Below, piece after piece: positions 58,545 to 64,000 of a stretch of 64,000 nucleotides of DNA. How positions within the stretch are numbered: position 1 is the stretch's first letter; the number at the start of each line of letters is the position of its first letter. Below the pieces are notes generated by a model. It saw nothing but the letters and a program-made list of their open reading frames with translations. It did not search any database and was not told where the DNA came from. Position numbers and translations under genes: made by a program. The stretch comes from Agrilactobacillus fermenti (GTDB lineage: Bacteria; Bacillota; Bacilli; Lactobacillales; Lactobacillaceae): the NCBI RefSeq assembly GCF_021030645.1, contig NZ_JACGCJ010000004.1, positions 1 to 64,000 on the forward strand. The letters run 5' to 3'.

Positions 58545-58564
58545 GTGAAACATCGATGTTTCAC
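58545..58564. promoter_or_regulatory. 20-bp perfect palindrome, parS-like half-sites in inside-out order
   Basis: The site is GTGAAACA-TCGA-TGTTTCAC. The canonical parS is TGTTTCAC joined to GTGAAACA, so both halves are present here in reversed order around TCGA. It lies just upstream of the rsmG ribosome site and immediately downstream of the promoter boxes, where a bound protein would block transcription. ParB or Noc are the natural candidates; no experimental link is known to me. Confidence 0.6.
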
Positions 58565-58574
58565 GTCCTCAATA

Positions 58575-58603
58575 ACTTTAAACTATCTTAATAATTCATG
58601 CAA
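58575..58603 (-). promoter_or_regulatory. Promoter of the rsmG-noc-parAB run
   Basis: -35 TTGCAT (58598-58603) and -10 TAAAGT (58575-58580) with 17-base spacing. Transcription would start near 58568, four bases before the palindrome. Confidence 0.55.
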
Positions 58604-58628
58604 GGTGTTAAGAATTATTTATTGTACC

Positions 58629-58656
58629 TTGACTTTATATGAGTTCATTCTATGAT
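58629..58656 (+). promoter_or_regulatory. Promoter of the acidic-protein gene at 58696
   Basis: -35 TTGACT (58629-58634) and -10 TATGAT (58651-58656) are 16 bases apart, followed by an AAGGAAG ribosome site before the ATG. Confidence 0.65.
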
Positions 58657-58695
58657 TAGATTAGTGTTTTATATATTGATTAAGGAAGTCTTTGG

Positions 58696-59073
58696 ATGGA
58701 ACTCGCAGGGAAAAAAGTAACTTATGATGAAGAATTATCTGATGCTCAATTACAAGAATTACACACAAATTACCAACATTTATGGCAAGCATTAAAAGTT
58801 GTCGAATTTGACGATGGTCAACGTGAACTACAAGTTCTCTACCAAGAAGCAGATAATACAGCCAATTATGAAGCTGCTTTCTTTACACTTCAAGTACGTC
58901 ACCGCGATGATCGTTTCCACTTTGACGAATATACCATTATTGTGAACAACAAAAGTACGTTTAATGATAGTGACGATGAAGAAGTCATTGAACTCTCTCA
59001 ATATGATGACTGGGCAAAATTAGAAGCTCAAGCCGTTACCTCAGCTAAAAAATGGGCCGCAAAGTTTAACTAA
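58696..59073 (+). CDS. Unknown small acidic protein
   Basis: A 125-residue soluble protein rich in Asp and Glu (for example NDSDDEEVIEL near residue 95), with no membrane segment, signal peptide or motif I recognise. Several aromatic residues (YQHLWQAL, FHFDEYTI) suggest a compact alpha/beta fold. It has its own promoter and stands between the rsmG run and cvpA. It could be a lactobacillus-specific family; I cannot assign a role. Confidence 0.75.
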   Translation: MELAGKKVTYDEELSDAQLQELHTNYQHLWQALKVVEFDDGQRELQVLYQEADNTANYEAAFFTLQVRHRDDRFHFDEYTIIVNNKSTFNDSDDEEVIELSQYDDWAKLEAQAVTSAKKWAAKFN

Positions 59074-59147
59074 GCTACATCTTTGGGTTGATGCGCCGCA
59101 CCAATTATATTGTTAAAATTTAGACAGAAACATGCGAAAGGACTAGC

Positions 59148-59657
59148 ATGATGATTCTGTCTATTTTTTTAATTCTATTATTGATCGGTGCTTTTTTTCA
59201 CGGCTACCACCGTGGTTTTATCAAACAATTGATCTATACACTTGGCGGGTTACTCGTCTTTTTGATTGCCTATCGTTATAATACGGACTTTAGTCAAGGT
59301 ATTGCCAATTTCTTTCAAATATTTAATCCTAATTTTATTGTGACCTATGTGACCCATATCATCAGTTTTTATTTCATTCTGGCAGTGGGTAACTTCTTGA
59401 TCATTTGGCTAGCTCGAGCTTCAAAAGCAATCACTTGGCTGCCTGTTGTGCATCAAACGAATGGCTTAGCTGGTGGTTTGCTTGCATTAGTATTGGGTTA
59501 CTTTGGCCTCTTCATAGTGCTGTGGACCCTTACGCTACTACCATTAACAACCATGCATCAAGTGTTACAGCAATCCTCCGTTGCTCAATGGATCGTTCAT
59601 CAGACACCGTTATTAACTGAACAATTGATCCAACAAATTCTTGGTATTGGACACTAG
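59148..59657 (+). CDS. CvpA family membrane protein
   Basis: A 169-residue protein with four hydrophobic segments and the CvpA pattern FFHGYHRGFIKQLIYTLGGL near the N-terminus. E. coli CvpA is needed for colicin V production and envelope robustness; in Firmicutes the role is unclear. The first of two adjacent ATGs is chosen; AAGG lies upstream. Confidence 0.82.
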   Translation: MMILSIFLILLLIGAFFHGYHRGFIKQLIYTLGGLLVFLIAYRYNTDFSQGIANFFQIFNPNFIVTYVTHIISFYFILAVGNFLIIWLARASKAITWLPVVHQTNGLAGGLLALVLGYFGLFIVLWTLTLLPLTTMHQVLQQSSVAQWIVHQTPLLTEQLIQQILGIGH

Positions 59658-59746
59658 TGGGCAAACAAGGGTAAAATAACTCTATATTTTAGACACTTGT
59701 ATTATTTCACACTTGTATTATTTCTATGAGAGAAGGCATGTTATCA

Positions 59747-60448
59747 ATGACTGATCCAGTAAAAGCTGCACCCATAAAAATTGCTTATCTATACGAAGAT
59801 CTCATGAATACTTATGGGGATAGCGGCGATGTTAAGATCTTACGTTATCTGCTTGAAAAACAAGGTTACCAGGTAACTGTGACCAATATCAGCCTCACAG
59901 ATGATTTTGACGCTGAAACTTATGACTTTCTTTTCTTTGGTGGCGGCCAAGACTTCGAGCAAACCGTTGTTGCTAAAGACTTACTGCGGCATAAAGCCAC
60001 CTTAGCTCATTACATTGAAACTGGTAAGCCTATGCTGGCCATCTGCGGCGGCTACCAATTACTCGGTGATTACTATAAAACCGCTGAGGGAACGGTCATT
60101 AAAGGCTTAGGTATCTTGCCTTTACACACCGTCTTTAAAGCCGATAGCCGCATGATCGGTGATACAGAATTTGATACGGCTTTTGGTAAAGTCCGGGCCT
60201 TCGAAAACCACAGTGGCCGGACCTATTTTGATGATCCTGATAAATTAAAGCCACTAGGAAAAGTCATTCAAGGTTACGGCAACAATCCTGAGGACGGCGT
60301 TGAAGGCTTACATTATAAAAACACCATTGGGAGTTACGCGCATGGCCCTATTTTAAAAAACCAAAATATGGCGACTGCTATTTCCAAATTAATTGTCAAG
60401 AATCATCAAGAGCGCATAACCAAACAACTGACAAAAACATCGATTTAA
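59747..60448 (+). CDS. gatD: GatD-like glutamine amidotransferase (CobB/CobQ type)
   Basis: A 233-residue class I glutaminase. Catalytic Cys100 (AICGGYQLLG) and His199 (SYAHGPIL) are present, with the FFGGGQD oxyanion region. GatD works with MurT to amidate the D-Glu of lipid II in Gram-positive peptidoglycan. MurT is normally encoded next to it but is absent from this window; the upstream neighbour is cvpA. The ATG at 59747 is the third in frame and has GAAGG ten bases upstream. Confidence 0.85.
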   Translation: MTDPVKAAPIKIAYLYEDLMNTYGDSGDVKILRYLLEKQGYQVTVTNISLTDDFDAETYDFLFFGGGQDFEQTVVAKDLLRHKATLAHYIETGKPMLAICGGYQLLGDYYKTAEGTVIKGLGILPLHTVFKADSRMIGDTEFDTAFGKVRAFENHSGRTYFDDPDKLKPLGKVIQGYGNNPEDGVEGLHYKNTIGSYAHGPILKNQNMATAISKLIVKNHQERITKQLTKTSI

Positions 60449-60463
60449 AAAGCAGATAGGTGA

Positions 60464-60997
60464 TCAATCTGTCTTTAAGTGACTATAAACAACCACATCC
60501 CAAAATTGGTCGTTATAGTTTAAATACTGACGTAGGACACCATCTAAATGGTAATTAAGCCGTTCCGGGATGCCTCGGCTAGCAGTGTTTTGGGTGACAG
60601 CTTGAATCTCGATACGTTGCAAATCTAATTCATAAAAAGCGATTTCTTCCAGTTTTTGAACCGCCTTAGTCATTAGTCCTTGCCCCTGATGGCTCTGATC
60701 TAACCAATAACCAATTTCAGCGTGTTGATTGATTGGATCAATATGGTGTAGATCTAGCGCACCAATTACTTGATCATCGAACAGCAATACAAACGCATAA
60801 ACGGTGCCATCAATTGATTTTTTCAACATGTTCTGAATCCAATTTGCTTCGTCTTCTACTGTCATATTTGGTGTTGCCCAAGGCATATAATCCTGAAGAA
60901 TACTGATATTTCGCTGAACGAGCCCAAATAAGGGCTGCGCATCCTGAATGGTAAGTCTACGCAAACTGAGATGGTCATTAATTTTTGTTTGAAACAT
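60464..60997 (-). CDS. GNAT-family N-acetyltransferase (RimJ/RimL type)
   Basis: A 178-residue acetyltransferase with the GNAT acetyl-CoA loop QGLMTKAVQK (about 105-114, after the EIGYWLD strand), close to RimL and to ribosomal-protein serine acetyltransferases. The substrate is unknown. The ATG at 60997 has GGAGG five bases upstream. It is convergent with gatD. Confidence 0.85.
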   Translation of the reverse strand: MFQTKINDHLSLRRLTIQDAQPLFGLVQRNISILQDYMPWATPNMTVEDEANWIQNMLKKSIDGTVYAFVLLFDDQVIGALDLHHIDPINQHAEIGYWLDQSHQGQGLMTKAVQKLEEIAFYELDLQRIEIQAVTQNTASRGIPERLNYHLDGVLRQYLNYNDQFWDVVVYSHLKTD

Positions 60998-61024
60998 AAT
61001 TGCCTCCATCAAATATTTAAATTT

Positions 61025-61080
61025 AGGTATAATAAAAAGGCCACACGTGTTCGCAAACACTTGGCCTTTTTATTATACCT
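61025..61080 (-). terminator. Strong hairpin terminator after the purine permease gene
   Basis: An 18-base perfect stem (AGGTATAATAAAAAGGCC with its complement) plus an inner GTGTT/AACAC stem. T-rich arms allow termination on the minus strand, between the permease and acetyltransferase genes. Confidence 0.8.
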
Positions 61081-61097
61081 GCTTTTAGAAAGAATAC

Positions 61098-62555
61098 TTA
61101 AATAATTGCTAAGACAACAAAGTTCACAATAAACAAAATCGTAACGACCCATAAAATCGGATGAATCTGCTTAGCTTTACCCGTAATTGTTTTGATCAAG
61201 CAGTACATGATAAATCCTGCAGCAATCCCATAAGAAATATTGTAGCACAGGCCCATAAAAATTGAAGCCATGAATGCTGGAATTGCCTCGCCCAAGTCAT
61301 CCCAGTCAATGTTTTTGAAAGATCCCATCATCATGACGCCGACAGCAATCAAAGCCGGTGCAATAGCTTGCGTAGGAATAATCGAAATGAATGGTGCGAA
61401 TAAACTACTTAATAAGAATAAAACGGCTACGACGACGCTCGTTAAACCAGTACGACCACCCGCACCAATGCCAGCTGTACTTTCCACATAAGTCGTCGTA
61501 TTGCTGGTTCCAAAAATAGCGCCGACAGATGTCGCAATAGAATCGGCAAACAAAGCTTTATCCATCTTGGAAGAGAAACCAGAGCCACTCTCCAAGGCAA
61601 CTTCATCTTGAGCTGAGAAGATTCCCGTGCGCCGCCCAGTCCCAATAAATGTCCCTAACGTATCAAATGTATCCGAAAAGCTAAATGCAAAGACCGTCAT
61701 AATAACTAATGGTAACTTATCGGCCGAGCTGAAGAGCGCCCCCATGCCTTTTGCGCCAAACGCTGCGCCAAACGTAGTTCCCAATTGTTGCACTGAATTA
61801 GCCAAGGAATTGGCATTTGAAATATGCAAATTAGTAACGCCCATCGGAATACCAATCAAAGTTGCAATAATGATACTGATCAGAACAGCACCAGGTACAT
61901 TTTTGACCAATAAAATAACAACAACGATCAGACCGATCAAGGCTAATAGTGCGCCTGATTGAGAAAAATTAACTAAAGCTGGCACAATGCCCCCATTAGA
62001 AACAATATCTGTTAAACCGCCCTTAAAGTGCGTTTGCGTAGGGTCAAACGGTTTGCCATTAACGGAAGCAATGCTGGACGCCTCTGATGTAAATTGCAAA
62101 AAGCCAGCATTCTTAACACCAATGTACGCGATGAAGACACCGATTCCACCGCCCATGGCTTGTTGTAATACTTCTGGAATAGCGGTGATGATCATCTTAC
62201 GAATCTTAGTGACCGTGATAAAAATGTTGATCATGCCACAAATGAACACAAGTGCTAAAGCTTCCTGCCAAGAAAAACCTAAGGCAAAAACAACTGTATA
62301 AGTAAAGAACGCATTCAAGCCCATACCTGGTCCCAACGCATATGGTACATTGGCGAAAAGCCCCATAAATAAAGTACCCACAGCTGAAGCAACAATCGTT
62401 GCAAGAAAGACAGCTTGCGAAGGCATACCTGTCAGCGATAATACGGATGGGTTAACAAAAAGGATATATGACATCGCGAAGAAAGTCGTGATACCGGCAA
62501 TAATTTCAGTACTTACTTTGGTCCCATTAGCTTTAAGATCAAAAAAGTTCTCCAT
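61098..62555 (-). CDS. NCS2-type guanine/hypoxanthine permease (PbuG-like)
   Basis: A 485-residue transporter with 12 or more membrane segments. It begins MENFFDLKANGTKVSTEIIAG, followed by TFFAMSYILFVNPSVL, the start of AzgA/PbuG proteins. The GTFIGTGRRTGIF and TSTTYVES-like (TTTYVESTAG) motifs mark the NCS2 purine branch. It likely imports guanine, hypoxanthine or adenine for salvage. The ATG at 62555 follows AGAGGA; longer readings to 62633 are not typical. Confidence 0.9.
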   Translation of the reverse strand: MENFFDLKANGTKVSTEIIAGITTFFAMSYILFVNPSVLSLTGMPSQAVFLATIVASAVGTLFMGLFANVPYALGPGMGLNAFFTYTVVFALGFSWQEALALVFICGMINIFITVTKIRKMIITAIPEVLQQAMGGGIGVFIAYIGVKNAGFLQFTSEASSIASVNGKPFDPTQTHFKGGLTDIVSNGGIVPALVNFSQSGALLALIGLIVVVILLVKNVPGAVLISIIIATLIGIPMGVTNLHISNANSLANSVQQLGTTFGAAFGAKGMGALFSSADKLPLVIMTVFAFSFSDTFDTLGTFIGTGRRTGIFSAQDEVALESGSGFSSKMDKALFADSIATSVGAIFGTSNTTTYVESTAGIGAGGRTGLTSVVVAVLFLLSSLFAPFISIIPTQAIAPALIAVGVMMMGSFKNIDWDDLGEAIPAFMASIFMGLCYNISYGIAAGFIMYCLIKTITGKAKQIHPILWVVTILFIVNFVVLAII

Positions 62556-62589
62556 AAAAATAATTCCTCTTTTCAAAATCAATGAGCTT

Positions 62590-62618
62590 ATTATAACGAT
62601 TATTTTTTGAAAAATCAA
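62590..62618 (-). promoter_or_regulatory. Promoter of the purine permease gene
   Basis: -35 TTGATT (62613-62618) and -10 TATAAT (62590-62595) with 17-base spacing. Confidence 0.7.
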
Positions 62619-62652
62619 CATTTTTAGGAACAAATTTAGTGTAAACGATTTT

Positions 62653-62665
62653 AATGTTCGTGTTT
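62653..62665 (-). promoter_or_regulatory. PurR-box-like site between the permease and rpmG promoters
   Basis: The minus strand reads AAACACGAACATT, matching 11 of 13 positions of the Gram-positive PurBox (AWWWCCGAACWWT). It lies about 35 bases upstream of the permease -35 and fits purine-dependent control. Only one convincing box is seen, so it is tentative. Confidence 0.4.
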
Positions 62666-62693
62666 TGATTTATTTTTTATTTTTGAGTATAAT
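62665..62693 (+). promoter_or_regulatory. Promoter of rpmG
   Basis: -35 TTGATT (62665-62670) and -10 TATAAT (62688-62693) with 17-base spacing, 67 bases before the start codon. Confidence 0.75.
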
Positions 62694-62760
62694 AATCACA
62701 TTGACTTTTAAATTCAATCCTGTAAATTATTAAGAGGACAATTATAAAGGAGCGATTCTG

Positions 62761-62910
62761 ATGCGTAACAATATCATTTTGGAACACAAAGAATCTGGTG
62801 AACGTATTTACTTAACTTCTAAGAATAAGCGTAATACACCAGATCGTTTATCTTTACGTAAATATTCTCCAAAATTGCGTAAACACGTGGTCTTCACTGA
62901 AACTAAATAA
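62761..62910 (+). CDS. rpmG: 50S ribosomal protein L33, cysteine-free form
   Basis: A 49-residue protein beginning [20 protein letters not shown] and ending KHVVFTETK. It follows the L33 pattern closely ([20 protein letters not shown]). The two CxxC pairs of zinc-binding L33 are replaced by HKES and YSPK, so this is the zinc-independent paralogue. Such paralogues can replace the zinc form when zinc is scarce; no Zur-like box is evident here. It has a GGAGCG site and its own promoter and terminator. Confidence 0.93.
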   Translation: MRNNIILEHKESGERIYLTSKNKRNTPDRLSLRKYSPKLRKHVVFTETK

Positions 62911-62918
62911 GGCCTAAC

Positions 62919-62950
62919 AAAAAAAGCAGCCTAGCTAGGTTGCTTTTTTT
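62919..62950 (+). terminator. Terminator after rpmG
   Basis: The stem AGCAGCCTAG/CTAGGTTGCT is followed by seven T. Confidence 0.88.
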
Positions 62951-63026
62951 GTTGTCTTTTTTTAATAATGCTTATGGTTCACCTTTCAAAATGAACCGAA
63001 AGACTTTTAGCAGCTGAACATCCCAG

Positions 63027-63974
63027 CTATTTGCCAGCTTTAAGTAAAGCATCCGTCACAAGTTTCAATTGTCCCATGGTCGCATAGGGATCATAATAAT
63101 ACATTTTCTGGAACGGCAGCTGGATCACGTGTCCTTGTTTCACCGCGGGTAGTTTTTTCCAAACGGGATTAGCTTTTAAATCTTTTAATTCCTGGCTGCC
63201 GCTGCCCTTACTGCTATAGTTCGTAAAAAACATATAATCTGCATCATATTGCGGCAATGCTTCGATTGAGACTTGCTTGAATCCAGCGCCTTTATCTACC
63301 TCTGCCACTTTTTTCGGTAAGGTAAAATTTAGTCCAGTTGTCAATGCCTGACCCCCGCGGCCAAAATTAGTCCCAAATACGTACATTTTCCCGTCTTGTA
63401 ATTCATAAATGCCGACAGTCTTGTCCTTAGCAATACCCGCCTTATCCAAACGTTGGCGGTCTTTAGCTGCCTGTTGTTTAAACTTCTTTTGCCAAGCTTT
63501 CGCTTCTTTTTGTTTATTTAATAATTGGCCAAATCGAGTGGTTACCGCATTGATATTGCGCATTTTTGTATATGGCAGCAAAACAGTTGGCGCAATTTTA
63601 GACATGCTTTTAACATCGGCTTCTGTATCCGTAATAATTAGATCCGGTTTTAGCTTTAAAACCGCCTCAGCATTCATCGGTGTACCAACGTCTTTGATCT
63701 TATGACGCACTGCCGAACTAATAAAAGGATTACCCAAATCCCACTTAGTCGCACCAACAACGTTACCTTTAAGTGCAAGCACTTGCCCCATGTACGTCCG
63801 TACAACGATCCGTTTGGGGTGATCAGGGACTTTAATACTGCCATTAGCAGCCTTGAATGTGTGTGTGCCGCTGCTAGCAGCCTGCACCTTTCCGCCCCCA
63901 AAACTAATCAAACTAAACAAAACGACTACTCCAATTACAAACCCACCAAAAATATACTTCAGTTGTTGTTTCAT
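63027..63974 (-). CDS. Periplasmic-binding-type protein for iron complexes (FecB/FhuD-like)
   Basis: A 315-residue secreted protein with a signal peptide (about 1-33, cleavage near VQA-AS). The binding fold shows HPKRIVVRTYMGQVLALKG, LKPDLIITD and the late YDADYMFF, typical of ABC-type siderophore or heme binding proteins. It contains no cysteine, so it lacks the lipobox that normally tethers such proteins in Gram-positive cells. It may be retained by an uncleaved N-terminus or be free. The transporter genes are not in the window; they may lie beyond its right end. Confidence 0.85.
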   Translation of the reverse strand: MKQQLKYIFGGFVIGVVVLFSLISFGGGKVQAASSGTHTFKAANGSIKVPDHPKRIVVRTYMGQVLALKGNVVGATKWDLGNPFISSAVRHKIKDVGTPMNAEAVLKLKPDLIITDTEADVKSMSKIAPTVLLPYTKMRNINAVTTRFGQLLNKQKEAKAWQKKFKQQAAKDRQRLDKAGIAKDKTVGIYELQDGKMYVFGTNFGRGGQALTTGLNFTLPKKVAEVDKGAGFKQVSIEALPQYDADYMFFTNYSSKGSGSQELKDLKANPVWKKLPAVKQGHVIQLPFQKMYYYDPYATMGQLKLVTDALLKAGK

Positions 63975-64000
63975 CTATATTAAACTCCTAACGTGTTGTT

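Noticed and set aside
61627-62301. Two plus-strand frames of over 100 codons opposite the purine permease
   Set aside because: They mirror the hydrophobic codon usage of the permease in antisense and show no start signals.
62556-62760. Purine riboswitch upstream of the permease
   Set aside because: The leader between the promoter and start is only about 30 bases, too short for the aptamer, and the conserved core is not seen.

Overview
The window reads as chromosomal DNA of a low-GC Gram-positive bacterium of the family Lactobacillaceae. The evidence is the gene block spx-mecA-coiA-spxH-CYTH-relQ-nadK-rluD, AGGAGG-type ribosome binding sites, an L-lysine-type MurE signature, and DUF975/DUF1129/DUF915/DUF960 proteins typical of lactobacilli. 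The genus cannot be fixed from sequence alone; something near Loigolactobacillus is a guess. Almost everything is ordinary chromosomal gene content. I see no prophage, CRISPR array, plasmid module, rRNA or tRNA.

Layout. 1-127 is the end of an insertion sequence that continues to the left. 185-10.3 kb is the stress/competence block (yaaA, yfhO, rluD, nadK, relQ | CYTH, spxH | coiA, mecA, spx). 10.6-17.5 kb holds a metallo-hydrolase, a small ABM-like protein, and a Bce-type antimicrobial-peptide detoxification module (bceAB plus DUF975, divergent from its two-component system). 17.7-20.7 kb is the anaerobic ribonucleotide reductase nrdDG with two NrdR boxes. 20.8-27.2 kb carries an LCP cell-wall ligase, PepF, DUF960, a metal ABC transporter and a DUF915 hydrolase. 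27.4-30.4 kb is the gluconate operon gntK-gntP. 30.5-35.0 kb has a DNA glycosylase, GrpB-family and DUF488 proteins, a truncated IS, an Asp/Glu racemase and murE. 35.0-45.9 kb is a glycogen operon (glgB-glgC-glgD-glgA-glgP, a DsrE-like gene, a GH13 hydrolase). 46.0-50.8 kb is a cell-wall cluster (response regulator, sensor kinase, DD-carboxypeptidase, GH25 lysozyme, Ser/Thr-rich lipoprotein). 51.2-58.5 kb is guaB, DUF1129, ychF, DUF951, parB, parA, noc, rsmG. 58.7-64.0 kb has an unknown acidic protein, CvpA, GatD, a GNAT acetyltransferase, a purine permease, a cysteine-free ribosomal protein L33 and an iron-complex-type binding protein.

Regulation visible in the DNA: near-consensus CcpA (cre) sites sit directly downstream of the -10 boxes of both the glycogen and gluconate operons, so both look catabolite repressed. 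A pair of NrdR boxes four helical turns apart precedes nrdDG. An inverted repeat overlaps the -35 of spx. A 20-bp perfect palindrome made of inside-out parS halves lies at the start of the rsmG-noc-parAB transcript.

Unexplained structure: a family of roughly 190-bp intergenic repeats (17486-17678, 37318-37502, 51018-51206, with a partial copy at 32124-32229) ends in a terminator-like hairpin whose outer stem differs between copies but stays paired. A 127-bp IS end is duplicated without change at 1-127 and 32523-32649. A 104-bp imperfect inverted repeat lies at 24500-24603. I found no convincing wholly new multi-gene system. The repeat family and the parS-like palindrome are the best leads.
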